The translations under genes and the position numbers were made by a program. DNA of 64,000 nucleotides from positions 1,736,001 to 1,800,000 of the forward strand of contig NZ_LT859959.1 in NCBI RefSeq assembly GCF_900176205.1, given 5' to 3'. This document shows positions 51,962 to 60,859 of the stretch, one piece after another. How positions within the stretch are numbered: position 1 is the stretch's first letter; the number at the start of each line of letters is the position of its first letter. This DNA is from Bradyrhizobium sp. ORS 285. Its GTDB lineage: Bacteria > Pseudomonadota > Alphaproteobacteria > Rhizobiales > Xanthobacteraceae. A model generated the notes under the pieces. The model ran no database searches. It saw only the letters and a list, made by a program, of their open reading frames with translations, and had not been told where the DNA came from.

Positions 51962-52936
51962 ATGACGAACGCCATTCGCTTTCACAAAACTGGCGGCCCC
52001 GAGGTCCTCACTTGGGAGCAGGTCGAGGTCGGCAAGCCGGGGCCCGGCGAGGCGCGCATTCGCCACACGGCGGTCGGACTCAATTTCATCGACATCTACA
52101 ACCGGTCGGGCCTCTATCCGGTGCAGCTTCCGAGCGGCCTGGGCAGCGAGGGCGCCGGCGTGGTCGAGGAACTGGGCGAAGGCGTGACGGACCTGAAGGT
52201 CGGCGACCGCGTCGCCTATGGCTCGTCGCCGCTTGGCGCCTATTCCGAGGCGCGGCTGATGCCGGCCGCGCTGCTGCTGAAGCTGCCCGATGAGATCGAT
52301 GACAAGACCGCGGCCGCGATGATGCTGAAGGGCCTGACGGCGCAATACCTGATCCGGCAGACCTACCGCGTCAAGGCGGGCGAGACCATCCTGCTGCATG
52401 CCGCCGCCGGCGGCGTCGGGCTGATCCTCAGCCAATGGGCCAAGCATCTCGGCGTCACCGTCATCGGCACCGTGTCCAGCGACGACAAGGCGCAACTGGC
52501 CAAGGCGCATGGCTGTGAGCATACCATCGTCTACAGCCGCGAGGACTTCGTGGCGCGCGTGAACGAGATCACCGGCGGCAGGAAAGTGCCGGTGGTCTAT
52601 GACTCCGTCGGCAAGGACACGTTCCTGAAGTCGCTCGATTGCCTCGCTCCGCTCGGCTACGCAGTGTTGTTCGGCCAGTCCTCCGGCACGGTCGATCCGC
52701 TCAATCTCGGCCTGCTCGCGCAGAAGGGCTCGCTGTTCGTCACCCGGCCGACGCTGTTCACCTATGCCGCCCGGCGCGAGAGCCTGGTCGCGATGGCCAA
52801 CGAGCTGTTCGACGTCGTGAAGTCGGGCGCGGTGAAGATCGAGGTCAACCAGACCTATCCGCTCAAGGAGGCGGCGAGGGCTCACGCCGATCTCGCGGCG
52901 CGCAAGACCACCGGTTCCACTGTCCTGCTGGTCTGA
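51962..52936 (+). CDS. Quinone oxidoreductase (NADPH:quinone reductase, MDR family)
   Basis: 324 aa. Zinc-free MDR/zeta-crystallin type: GLNFIDIYNRSGLYPVQLPSGLGSEGAGVVEELGEGV, AAMMLKGLTAQYLIR, HAAAGGVGLILSQWAKHLGVTVIGT for NADPH, and a KTTGSTVLLV end. Cytoplasmic oxidoreductase acting on quinones or enones. AGGGAGG upstream of the ATG. Stands alone. Confidence 0.93.
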   Translation: MTNAIRFHKTGGPEVLTWEQVEVGKPGPGEARIRHTAVGLNFIDIYNRSGLYPVQLPSGLGSEGAGVVEELGEGVTDLKVGDRVAYGSSPLGAYSEARLMPAALLLKLPDEIDDKTAAAMMLKGLTAQYLIRQTYRVKAGETILLHAAAGGVGLILSQWAKHLGVTVIGTVSSDDKAQLAKAHGCEHTIVYSREDFVARVNEITGGRKVPVVYDSVGKDTFLKSLDCLAPLGYAVLFGQSSGTVDPLNLGLLAQKGSLFVTRPTLFTYAARRESLVAMANELFDVVKSGAVKIEVNQTYPLKEAARAHADLAARKTTGSTVLLV

Positions 52937-53000
52937 ACAAGCGCGGGAGTGTGGTTGGCGGCCGGCCGCCCATGCGGGTCCGTCCGCCAGCCCTGGCCGG

Positions 53001-53279
53001 TCAGCCGGCCGGCTCGTGCTTGCGGAGATCACGCAAATGATCAAACCGCACGGCCTGCAGGTCCGCCCCCGGGCCGTCGATTTCCGGGACCGCAGCCTCG
53101 GACATGAGGTCCGCGGTGATGTCGGCGACGGATTGGCCGACGATCTCGTGGATGAAGCTGATGTTGGAATACTCGCCCGACATGATCCGGGCGACGACAT
53201 CGCGCCGGGTCAATTCAGGATCGACCACGGCCTCGCGTCCGCGGCAACCGTAGTCGATCATCACGACGAAATACTGCAT
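53001..53279 (-). CDS. Conserved hypothetical protein, possibly in the S24 repressor regulon
   Basis: 92 aa, beginning MQYFVVMIDYGCRGREAVVDPELTRRDVV and containing NISFIHEIVGQSVADIT. It is a typical small rhizobial hypothetical. A TTCTG-N5-CGGAA site at 53323-53337, 44 bp before its start, matches the operators of the neighbouring S24 repressor. Confidence 0.65.
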   Translation of the reverse strand: MQYFVVMIDYGCRGREAVVDPELTRRDVVARIMSGEYSNISFIHEIVGQSVADITADLMSEAAVPEIDGPGADLQAVRFDHLRDLRKHEPAG

Positions 53280-53322
53280 GGAGCGCCAGTTCGCCTTCGG
53301 CTGACTGTGATCGCGCCATTAT

Positions 53323-53337
53323 TTCTGTAAATCGGAA
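53323..53337. promoter_or_regulatory. Operator-like site O4 (TTCNG-N5-CNGAA)
   Basis: TTCTGTAAATCGGAA. Same length and ends as the three sites in the S24/gcrA intergenic region. Confidence 0.5.
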
Positions 53338-53374
53338 ATTTGTCAAGGCCGATTCGGACCTGGGCAGGGAGCCG

Positions 53375-53400
53375 GCGGGGAGCGCGTCGGCTCTCCCCGC
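53375..53400 (-). terminator. Hairpin after the S24 repressor gene
   Basis: 8-bp stem GCGGGGAG/CTCCCCGC (53375-53382 with 53393-53400), 10-nt loop, 14 bp after the repressor stop on the minus strand. No T tract. Confidence 0.35.
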
Positions 53401-53414
53401 GACCGCCTCGAGCC

Positions 53415-54032
53415 TTACTTGTTGGCTGCGCGGGCGCGCGACTTCGCCGCCGCCTTGGCCCGGATGCGCGAGATCTGGCCGCGCGGCAGCGTGACGAAGA
53501 TCTCGCCGATCCAGTCCAGCTTCACGCCGACGATCGGCTTGGCATTGAAGCTCTTCAGATTGACCACGGACGGCGACTTGCCGCGCTCGATCGTCTTCAG
53601 ATAGCGCTCGCCGGACTTCAGCCGAACCACGGCCTCCTCGCCGTAGAAGCTCGACAGCGGGTGGCGCTGCTCCTTGTAGACGACGATCACGTCGCCACTT
53701 TCGTATTTCGGCAGCATCGAATCACCCATCACCTCGAAGGCGACCGTCTCTTCGGAGATGGGGAAGGGCAGGGCGACCTCGCCGAGCCCCTCGAGCGGCA
53801 CCTGCTCGTAATCCGGCTCGATCACCGAGCCGGCGCCGACGCGTCCCATGATCGGCACGGAGTTCAGCTCCAGATACTCCGTGATCAGGGGGATTTCGGC
53901 CGCCTTGATCAGGCGCTGGCCTCCGAGGATCTCGGAGACCGCGCCGGGGCGCACGCCCATGGCGCGTGCCAATCCTCCCTTGGTCTTTCCCGGCTTCTCG
54001 AGTGCACGCTCGATCATGGCGACGTCCAACAT
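53415..54032 (-). CDS. S24-family (LexA/CI-like) repressor with XRE DNA-binding domain
   Basis: 205 aa from ATG 54032. N-terminal HTH (about 8-50: TKGGLARAMGVRPGAVSEILGGQR), then the S24 self-cleaving domain: probable cleavage site A67-G68 (VGAGSV), catalytic Ser105 (VMGDSMLPKYESGDVIVV) and Lys146 (RYLKTI). This is the phage-repressor architecture. Three matching operator-like sites lie just upstream of its start, between it and the divergent gcrA-like gene. A basic C-terminal tail (AKAAAKSRARAANK) is unusual for CI. Confidence 0.9.
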   Translation of the reverse strand: MLDVAMIERALEKPGKTKGGLARAMGVRPGAVSEILGGQRLIKAAEIPLITEYLELNSVPIMGRVGAGSVIEPDYEQVPLEGLGEVALPFPISEETVAFEVMGDSMLPKYESGDVIVVYKEQRHPLSSFYGEEAVVRLKSGERYLKTIERGKSPSVVNLKSFNAKPIVGVKLDWIGEIFVTLPRGQISRIRAKAAAKSRARAANK

Positions 54033-54046
54033 GGCTTTGACCCCTT

Positions 54047-54061
54047 TTGCGAATCTCGGAA
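54047..54061. promoter_or_regulatory. Operator-like site O1
   Basis: TTGCGAATCTCGGAA, one mismatch in the left half of TTCNG-N5-CNGAA. It contains a GANTC methylation site (54051-54055), relevant because a GcrA-family protein is encoded next door. Confidence 0.55.
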
Positions 54062-54073
54062 AGCAGTATATGT

Positions 54074-54088
54074 TTCGCATTATCAGAA
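54074..54088. promoter_or_regulatory. Operator-like site O2
   Basis: TTCGCATTATCAGAA, left end TTC and right end CAGAA with 15-bp length. Confidence 0.5.
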
Positions 54089-54106
54089 TTCAAGCTTGAC
54101 TTTTTC

Positions 54107-54121
54107 TTCGGAATATCGGAA
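54107..54121. promoter_or_regulatory. Operator-like site O3
   Basis: TTCGGAATATCGGAA, the best match of the set (TTCNG-N5-CNGAA). Starts of O1, O2 and O3 are spaced 27 and 33 bp. Confidence 0.6.
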
Positions 54122-54183
54122 GATTTGGCCGTCGGGTGCTGCCGGCCGGTCCGGCGGCCCCGACCCCGAAGAAAGAGGCGAGA

Positions 54184-54717
54184 ATGCAATCCACCGATTG
54201 GCCAGACCAACATTCCAAGATGCTGTGCGAGCTTCATGCCCAGGGGCGGTCCTATGCCGAGATCGCGCGCGCCCTCAACAAGCAGTTCGGAACCGCCTAT
54301 ACGCGGAACGCGACGCTCGGCCGCGGCAAGCGGATCGGGCTGATCGCGCCCGGCGGGCCGAAAGCCGCGCGATCCGATCCCCGGCCGATGTCCGCGGCGA
54401 GCCGAGCCGGGCGGCGAAGCGCGGAGGCGGCGGCGGCGCGGCCGATTTCGGCTCCATCCAAGCCCCGCGCGCCGGTCAAGCTGCGCTGCGTCGGCATCAG
54501 CCCGCGGCTGCTGTCGCTCGACCAGCTCGAACCCAACGATTGCCACTACCCCTATGGCGGCGACCGCGACGGCGATCCGATCACCTTTTGCGGCCATCCG
54601 CGCCAGCCCGGCTCGTGCTATTGCACGCCGCATTACCATCTGACACGGCTTCCGCCCGAGGAGACCGTGGTGCGCCCCGCCGGCCCTTTGATCCTGCGGC
54701 TGGTCGCGGCCGCGTAA
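54184..54717 (+). CDS. GcrA-family protein (paralogue)
   Basis: 177 aa from ATG 54184. N-terminal GcrA-like HTH (WPDQHSKMLCELHAQGRSYAEIARALNKQFG), a basic, Ala/Pro-rich linker, and the C-terminal Cys/His block CHYPYGG...FCGHPRQPGSCYCTPHY found in GcrA. GcrA binds sigma70 and activates promoters carrying methylated GANTC. Sequence is divergent from Caulobacter GcrA, so it is probably an accessory, phage-linked copy. Divergent from the S24 repressor. Confidence 0.85.
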   Translation: MQSTDWPDQHSKMLCELHAQGRSYAEIARALNKQFGTAYTRNATLGRGKRIGLIAPGGPKAARSDPRPMSAASRAGRRSAEAAAARPISAPSKPRAPVKLRCVGISPRLLSLDQLEPNDCHYPYGGDRDGDPITFCGHPRQPGSCYCTPHYHLTRLPPEETVVRPAGPLILRLVAAA

Positions 54718-54769
54718 GTCGCGGCAAATCCGACCCCACCTGACCCCTTCCATTTTCCGGAGACGAGAC

Positions 54770-55369
54770 ATGGCGCGCCCCAGACGCGGCAAGCCCTATC
54801 GCACGGCCAAAAACCATGACCGCAGAGCTCGCGACCTGCCGTTGAATGCTGACGTGATTCCGGTGGAGATCGACGATCCGCTGGCGCTCGAGCCGGGCGA
54901 GAAGATCGTGGCGCTGCGATCGGTCCGCAGCGATCCGCTCGGCCGGCTGCATGCGCATAAGCAGCTCGACGACGCCCAATTCCGGGCCGGTCGGGCTTTC
55001 CAGCACGATTGGGAGCGGGCCGAGCGGGGGCCGCAGGCCATCGACCCCTCGCGCGAGCATGTCGACGGCGCAAGGGGGCGTGAGCCGGTGACCGAAGGCC
55101 AACGGCAAGCCGTGCTGCGGCTGAACCGGGCCGAGCGCGAGCTCGGGGCCGACGGGGCGGCGATCACCCATGATGTCCTGGTGCAGGGTCTGACGATGGA
55201 GCAGGTCGGTCACAAGCGGGGCCTCGCCAGCCAGCGCTGGAATGACTATTTCGCCCGCCGCTTCAAGGAATGTCTGGATCGGCTGGCCGTCGTCTACGGC
55301 TTTGCCACCGACCGCGTGGCCAGCAAGCATCACCAGGGGATGCGATCGGACTACCCTGTGCGAAACTGA
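54770..55369 (+). CDS. DUF6456-like / phage-type HTH protein
   Basis: 199 aa. Basic N-terminus (MARPRRGKPYRTAKNHDRRARDLP), then QFRAGRAFQHDWERAERGPQ and a C-terminal helical part (ITHDVLVQGLTMEQVGHKRGLASQRWNDYFARRFKECLDRLAVVYGF) that looks like a DUF6456-type or terminase/RinA-like HTH. Follows the GcrA-like gene by 52 bp on the same strand, probably one transcript. Assignment tentative. Confidence 0.65.
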   Translation: MARPRRGKPYRTAKNHDRRARDLPLNADVIPVEIDDPLALEPGEKIVALRSVRSDPLGRLHAHKQLDDAQFRAGRAFQHDWERAERGPQAIDPSREHVDGARGREPVTEGQRQAVLRLNRAERELGADGAAITHDVLVQGLTMEQVGHKRGLASQRWNDYFARRFKECLDRLAVVYGFATDRVASKHHQGMRSDYPVRN

Positions 55370-55384
55370 CGACGCCCGCCGGAT

Positions 55385-55411
55385 CGCCGTCGTGCCATCG
55401 GCACGGCGGCG
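55385..55411. terminator. Hairpin between convergent genes
   Basis: 12-bp stem with one mismatch (55385-55396 with 55400-55411, loop ATC) after the DUF6456-like stop. No T tract on either strand. Confidence 0.4.
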
Positions 55412-55428
55412 TCGGTGCATCGCCTAGC

Positions 55429-55785
55429 TCAGGGATGCGGCGTCACCGTATAGGTCGTGCTGTAGGGTTCGACGCGGAGCGACGCATGCGACAGCAGGCC
55501 GATCTTGGCCGACGGCGTCATCTGCAGCTCGCCATTCGGTCCGCGGTGGACGTTGTACTGCCACGCCGAGAGGTCGCCCTTGTTTGCCAAAGCGTGCGCA
55601 ACTGCACTGGCATCGCTGCCGCCGATCGCCGCCATCTCGTCGCTGTCGAGACCGATGACGATCTCGTCCTTGACCGTGACGATCTTGAACAGCGACGTCC
55701 GGCCATCCCCGGCGCTCGCCGCTGCCGTCGATAGCGCGAGCAGCGCAAGCGTGCCAAACATCGTGCGTGTCAGTGCTGAAGTCAT
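55429..55785 (-). CDS. Secreted hypothetical protein
   Basis: 118 aa with a Sec signal peptide (MTSALTRTMFGTLALLALSTAAASA) cleaved around residue 25. The mature part (GDGRTSLFKIVTVKDEIVIGLDSDE) has no motif I know. Periplasmic by prediction. Confidence 0.7.
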   Translation of the reverse strand: MTSALTRTMFGTLALLALSTAAASAGDGRTSLFKIVTVKDEIVIGLDSDEMAAIGGSDASAVAHALANKGDLSAWQYNVHRGPNGELQMTPSAKIGLLSHASLRVEPYSTTYTVTPHP

Positions 55786-56035
55786 GGAGGCTCCTGTTCG
55801 TCTTCGTCGCGTCTGTCAGTGTGCACGCATTGGTTTCTGCTCCCGGTCAGCCGGTTCGGCAAAAAATGCTGACGATCGCCGTTGAACCCGTTGCCGAGGT
55901 GGACGTCTAAAGCAGGGCGGGGCGAGGCCTGTTCGGAGCCGATACACGAAGCCGGTCGGACCATGTCGTTGACGCAGGTCAAGCGGCTTGGCGGGGCTTG
56001 TTGTATCAGGGACGAACGAAGCGACGGGGGATGCC

Positions 56036-56473
56036 ATGATCAGCGGTCAAAGTCTCTACGGTTCAGCCAGCGCCAAGATCGCGCTTGCCGCAGCTGCGTT
56101 ATTCGTCGGTGCAACATGCGCGCCTGCTCCGTCTTTCGCGCGTGCAGCCCTCCCGGTCAGCAAGCAGGGGGTCGTGAAGGCGTCAGCCTCCGACGCAACC
56201 GATCTCAGCGCTCGCCGGCGCTATCGCCGCGTCTATCGCGGCAATCCGGCTGCCGGTCTCGCCATCATGGGCGCCATGATCGGGACGATCGGCGCGATTG
56301 CCGCACATCAGCATGATGATGACTATTATTACGGTGGGCCGGGCTATTACGCTGGCCCTGGCTACTACGGGCCGCCTCGGGTCTATTATGCCCCGCATCC
56401 GTACTATGGTCATCCGTACTACGGCCACCCCTATTACGGGCCGCGCGTTCACTACTACTATCAACCCTATTGA
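56036..56473 (+). CDS. Secreted Tyr/Gly/His-rich repeat protein
   Basis: 145 aa from ATG 56036. Signal peptide to about residue 36 (PSFARA), then a second hydrophobic segment (AAGLAIMGAMIGTIGAIAAH) and a C-terminal low-complexity part with repeats of GPGYY, PYYGHPYYGH. Similar Tyr/Gly-rich rhizobial proteins are cell-envelope components of unknown function. Low-complexity His-Asp (HQHDDDYYYGG) could bind metal. Confidence 0.68.
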   Translation: MISGQSLYGSASAKIALAAAALFVGATCAPAPSFARAALPVSKQGVVKASASDATDLSARRRYRRVYRGNPAAGLAIMGAMIGTIGAIAAHQHDDDYYYGGPGYYAGPGYYGPPRVYYAPHPYYGHPYYGHPYYGPRVHYYYQPY

Positions 56474-56542
56474 GCGGCCGATCCGATTGGCTCACGGCTG
56501 AGCAGCCGTGAGCAGCGGTCGTCCGGAGCTTGGAAGCGGAGC

Positions 56543-58855
56543 TTAGAAGCCGCCGGCGCTGAAGCGCAGCGGCTGCACGACATCGTAGGCGGCCTTGCTG
56601 ATCGGCACGGCATAATCGACGGTCAGCGGGCCGAACGGCGAGGCCCAGGTCATGCCGACGCCGACCGACGACCGCAGGACGTTCTTGTTCGCCACCTGGA
56701 CATTCTGCGTCGGCCCGCGATAGCCGAACACGGTGCCCGCATCGACAAAGGCCGATGCGCGCAAGCCGTATTCCTGCGGCAGGCCTGGAATGTTGCTCTG
56801 CAGCTCTGCGGTGGTCGCCCAATAGAAGCTGCCGCCGACATTGTCCATCGTCGATCCCGGCGTGAGGTCACGCGGTCCGAAGCCGCCTGGCGCGAAGCCT
56901 CGCACCATCGTCGGGCCGCCGAAGAAGCTGTTGAGCAGCGGTGCCTGCTGGCCGCCCCATCCGGTGATGTAGCCGCCCTGGCCACGGACCATGGCAGTGA
57001 GATCGCTGTTGATGGAACGGTAGTAGCGAACGTCGGCCGTGGTCCGGAGAAAGCGGACGTCGCCGCCGAGACCGGCGAGGTCCTGGCTCAGTTGCGAGCG
57101 GATGCCGCTTGTCGGCAGCTTGTTGTTGTCGAGCGTGCTGTAGGTGACGGTGTTACCGATCTGGGACACGGTCTGCCGTCCTGCGGTGACCGCCTGCCGC
57201 ACTGGTACAGATACTTGCGCCGGCGACAGCCCGGGCGCGAGCACGACCTTCTGATCGTAGAGCGAGTAGCGCCACAACATCGCGGTCTGCTCACTCACGG
57301 GCATTCCCAGCGTGAGGGCGCCGCCATAGCTGCTGCTGCCGAACGATTGGAAGTTGCTGACCATGTTCTGCCGCGCGAACAGCTCGACCCCGGGTGTCGT
57401 CCGGCCGAGCGCGTAAGGCGAGGTGAAGGACAGATTGGCGCCGCGCGCAAACTGGCCATAGGTGAACGTCGCCTGCGCCGTGTTGCCGGTCCCGAGCACG
57501 TTGCGATCGCCGATCTTGACCTCGGCGAGCAGGCCGTCCGTCGATGAGTAGCCGCCGGACACATTGAAATCGCCGGTTGGCTGGTCGACGGTCTCGACGT
57601 CGAGCACCACGCGATCCCGTGCCGAGCCGGGGCTCGTCGTGATCTTGACCGTCTTGAAGTAGTTGAGGTTGCGCAGGCGTCGCTCGGCCCGATCGACCAG
57701 GGTCCTGTTATAGGCGTCGCCTTCACCGAAATCGAGCTCGCGGCGTATGACGTCGTCGCGCGTGGTCTTGTTGCCGTGGATCTCGATGCGCTCGACATAG
57801 ATGCGTTGCCCTGGCTCGATCTGGAAGCTGACATCGGCGATGCCGCCTCGCGGGTTGCGATTGATCCGCGGCTCGACCTGCGTGAACGGTAAGCCGAGCT
57901 TGCCCAGTTCGGCGGTCAGCGCCTCAGCGGTCTTGTCGAGCTTGCCCTGGTCGAAGACCGCGCCCTGCTGCGTCAGCAGCAGCGGGCGCAGATGCTCGCA
58001 GGCGAGCCCCTGCACGTTGCAGGAGATATCGATCGTGCCGAACTTGTAGAGCGCGCCCTCGTCGATGGTGAAGCTCAGATTGAAGCCGTTGGATGCGCGA
58101 TCGAAGTCGACGCTGACATTCGTCACCTCGGCGTCGGCATAACCGTGATTGCGGTAGTATTGCCGCAGCAGCTCGCGATCCTCATTGACCCGGTCGGCGT
58201 CATAGGCGTCCCCACCGGTCACGAAGCTCAGCACGGTCGACACCGACGTCTTCATGACGGCACGCAATTGCCGCGCGCCATAGGCGTTGTTGCCGACGAA
58301 GCTGATCGCCCTCACTGGCGTCTTCTTGCCTTCGGTGATCGTGAAGATCAGATCGACGCGATCATTGCCGCGGTCGATGATCTCGGGGACGACACGGACA
58401 TCGTCGCGTCCGACCCGATGGTAGGCCTGGAGGATACGGGCGACATCGCCCTGGACGGTCGCGCGCTGCAGACCCGCGCCCGGCTTCGACAGCACGGCGC
58501 TGGTGAGATCGGCGTCCTTCACCTTCTTGTTACCTTCGAAGGCAACACGATCGAGCACCTTTGCTTCCGCCAGGCGGATGACGATCCGGCCGTCGGCGCG
58601 GCTGATTTTGACGTCCTCGAAAAGCCCGGTTGCGACCAGGGCCTTCAGGCCGGCGTCGAGCGCGGCGTTGTCGTAGCGGCCGTTGGCATCGGCATGAAAA
58701 TAGGATTGCACGGTTGCGACATCGACGCGTCGATTGCCCTCCACGGTTAGCGTTTCCGCCTGCGCCGCGAGCATCGGCGACGTCAGCGATGCCATGAGCA
58801 TTGCGACCTGCAGCGGTCGGCTCAAGCGAAGGTGACGCCGGTACCGGGCGGTCAT
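56543..58855 (-). CDS. BamA/Omp85-family outer-membrane protein, orphan copy
   Basis: 770 aa from ATG 58855 (AGGAG upstream). Signal peptide to about residue 33, five POTRA domains (about 34-405), then a 16-stranded beta-barrel domain with the conserved VRGF loop (MVRGFAPGGFGPRD) and a C-terminal aromatic residue (SAGGF). Omp85 proteins insert beta-barrels into the outer membrane. It is not next to lpx/skp/fabZ genes, where the main bamA normally lies, so it is probably a second copy. Confidence 0.9.
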   Translation of the reverse strand: MTARYRRHLRLSRPLQVAMLMASLTSPMLAAQAETLTVEGNRRVDVATVQSYFHADANGRYDNAALDAGLKALVATGLFEDVKISRADGRIVIRLAEAKVLDRVAFEGNKKVKDADLTSAVLSKPGAGLQRATVQGDVARILQAYHRVGRDDVRVVPEIIDRGNDRVDLIFTITEGKKTPVRAISFVGNNAYGARQLRAVMKTSVSTVLSFVTGGDAYDADRVNEDRELLRQYYRNHGYADAEVTNVSVDFDRASNGFNLSFTIDEGALYKFGTIDISCNVQGLACEHLRPLLLTQQGAVFDQGKLDKTAEALTAELGKLGLPFTQVEPRINRNPRGGIADVSFQIEPGQRIYVERIEIHGNKTTRDDVIRRELDFGEGDAYNRTLVDRAERRLRNLNYFKTVKITTSPGSARDRVVLDVETVDQPTGDFNVSGGYSSTDGLLAEVKIGDRNVLGTGNTAQATFTYGQFARGANLSFTSPYALGRTTPGVELFARQNMVSNFQSFGSSSYGGALTLGMPVSEQTAMLWRYSLYDQKVVLAPGLSPAQVSVPVRQAVTAGRQTVSQIGNTVTYSTLDNNKLPTSGIRSQLSQDLAGLGGDVRFLRTTADVRYYRSINSDLTAMVRGQGGYITGWGGQQAPLLNSFFGGPTMVRGFAPGGFGPRDLTPGSTMDNVGGSFYWATTAELQSNIPGLPQEYGLRASAFVDAGTVFGYRGPTQNVQVANKNVLRSSVGVGMTWASPFGPLTVDYAVPISKAAYDVVQPLRFSAGGF

Positions 58856-59086
58856 GATGTTCGCTCCTGCCTGCTCGTCATTCCCGTGATGCAAGAGCCG
58901 GTGGGCGGCCAAATCATGTCAGGGGTGTGGAGACTTGTGGGCCTGCGATCACGCCTGCGAAGGTTGCGGGACGGAACCAATGTAGGTCGCAGAATCGACG
59001 CAGAGTCGATTCAAACGCTGACCAGGATTGTGCTCATTCGCTCGCGACGGCAGCTGCCGGCGGCGAGCGTTTGTCAGGAGCAGACC

Positions 59087-60142
59087 ATGCGCGCGATCGC
59101 TCTGGCCCTCATTGTTTGTACCTTCGTTCAGTCTGCGCTCGCTGCCGCCACCGTGCCGGAGATCGATCCGCGCGCGTCGCTCGGTGTCGTCCAGAACTGG
59201 ATCTATAACTACCGGACCAAGCCGGACTACGCCCATGTGCCGGCAGCGGTGCGGGTGTTGTTCCACTCGCAGACGTTCAAGGAGCCGGAGAATTCCGGCA
59301 TCTATCTCGGCTTCATTGCAGGGGCGATCGGCTCCAATCCGGCCAAGGCGGAGCAGCTCGTCAACAGCTTCTTTCCGGTGCCGCCCGAGGAGGAGTGGGT
59401 CATCGTGCGCGCCATCGCCTATTCGGGTCTGCCGGACTGGCGCAACCTGCTGCGCAAGGTGGCGCCGAAGATGCCGGGCCGCCGCGTGATGATCGACGGC
59501 TATCTCAACGGCACGCAGCCGACGCTGATGGACATTCCGCTGGAGGAGGCCAAGCCGGGCATGATGGACAAGCTGCGCGGTGCCATGACGCAGAACCCGT
59601 TCAAGAAGGAGGAGCGCAAGCTGGATACGCGGCTCAGCTACGCGACCCATCAGGATCTGCTCGACATCCTCTGGGGCTATTACTTCGCGACCGGCTCGCG
59701 CGTGCCGATCCAGCGCATCGTGCAGATGCTGCCCTGGTCCAAGAGCCGCGACACTGTCGACAAGCTGACCATCGGCAGCATGGCGCGTTACACGCTCGCC
59801 AGCTACGCCGTGCGCGACGCCAGCCTGCGCGACTATCTTCGTGAGGAGCTGGCGCGGCAGTCGGGGCCCGTCAAGGAGCCGCTGAGGGAGGTGGTCGAGG
59901 CCGCCGACACCGTGCAGCTGGGCGCCGTGCGCAAGGATGCCGTCGCCGCAGTCGATGAGCTCAAGATCAAAGGCTCGGACGCGCGGCGCAACATGGATTT
60001 CTGGGGACAGCTCGGCGTCGGCGCGCTGGCGCTCGGCTGCGTCTCGGCCGCGGCGCTGGGGCAGGTCGCGGTCGGCATCCCCTGTGTGATCGGCGGTTCG
60101 GCCTCGCAGGGGCTGCTGTCGTTCTGGGAGAAGCAGCAATAG
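59087..60142 (+). CDS. Secreted/membrane hypothetical protein
   Basis: 351 aa from ATG 59087 (AGGAG upstream). Signal peptide to about residue 20 (QSALAA), an alpha-helical body (PEIDPRASLGVVQNWIYNYRTKPDYAHVPAAVRVLF...) and a hydrophobic C-terminal helix (LGVGALALGCVSAAALGQVAVGIPCVIGG, about 305-333). No known domain; conserved-looking, rich in helices. Divergent from the BamA-like gene. Confidence 0.68.
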   Translation: MRAIALALIVCTFVQSALAAATVPEIDPRASLGVVQNWIYNYRTKPDYAHVPAAVRVLFHSQTFKEPENSGIYLGFIAGAIGSNPAKAEQLVNSFFPVPPEEEWVIVRAIAYSGLPDWRNLLRKVAPKMPGRRVMIDGYLNGTQPTLMDIPLEEAKPGMMDKLRGAMTQNPFKKEERKLDTRLSYATHQDLLDILWGYYFATGSRVPIQRIVQMLPWSKSRDTVDKLTIGSMARYTLASYAVRDASLRDYLREELARQSGPVKEPLREVVEAADTVQLGAVRKDAVAAVDELKIKGSDARRNMDFWGQLGVGALALGCVSAAALGQVAVGIPCVIGGSASQGLLSFWEKQQ

Positions 60143-60181
60143 CAGTCTGGAACTGGCCGGGTTTGCGATTATTGTCGCGGC

Positions 60182-60859
60182 ATGGATGGCCTCATTGCCA
60201 AGACGGTCGCAAGCCTCATCATCTTCATGCTCGTGATGGGCGGCCTGATCTTTGGTGCGGCGGGCAGCCTTCATTACTGGCAAGCCTGGGTCTTCCTGAT
60301 CACCTATTTCGTCGCATCGGTTGGCGTGCTGATCGATCTCCTGCGCCGGGATCGTGCCTTGCTGGAGCGTCGCATGCGGGGAGGACCGTTCGCCGAAAAG
60401 GAGCCGGTTCAACGCCTGATCATGACGATCGTGTCGCTAGCGTTCCTCGGTTTGCTGCTGCTGCCGGCCTTGGACCATCGTTTCGGCTGGTCTCAAATGG
60501 CGGTGCCTGCAGTCCTTTGTGGTGACGTTCTGGTCGTGCTCGGCTTCCTGGGAATCTGGCGCGTGTTTCGCGAGAACAGCTTTGCGGCCGCCACCGTGGA
60601 GGTAGCTCGCGATCAGGTCGTCATATCGACCGGACCATACGCCATCGTGCGGCATCCGATGTATGCGGCGGCTCTGGTGCTGCTGGCGGGCATTCCGATC
60701 GCGCTCGGGTCTTGGTGGGCGCTCTCGCTCATCGCCGCCATCTTGCCCGTCCTGATCTGGCGTCTGCTTCACGAAGAGAACGTGCTCGCGGCGCATCTGT
60801 CCGGCTACACGGAGTATCAGGCGCGCGTCCGCTGGCGGCTATTGCCATGTGTCTGGTGA
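60182..60859 (+). CDS. Isoprenylcysteine carboxyl methyltransferase-like membrane protein
   Basis: 225 aa with five membrane helices. C-terminal ICMT/PEMT motif: TGPYAIVRHPMYAAALVLLAGIPIALGSWW then HEENVLAAHLSGYTEYQARVRWRLLP, which binds SAM. Likely methylates a lipid or small molecule in the membrane. Alone on this strand, 39 bp after the previous gene. Confidence 0.88.
   Translation: MDGLIAKTVASLIIFMLVMGGLIFGAAGSLHYWQAWVFLITYFVASVGVLIDLLRRDRALLERRMRGGPFAEKEPVQRLIMTIVSLAFLGLLLLPALDHRFGWSQMAVPAVLCGDVLVVLGFLGIWRVFRENSFAAATVEVARDQVVISTGPYAIVRHPMYAAALVLLAGIPIALGSWWALSLIAAILPVLIWRLLHEENVLAAHLSGYTEYQARVRWRLLPCVW

Noticed and set aside
53001..55369. A complete prophage around the S24/GcrA genes
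   Set aside because: No integrase, terminase, capsid or tail gene and no att-like repeats; at most a small remnant or domesticated module.
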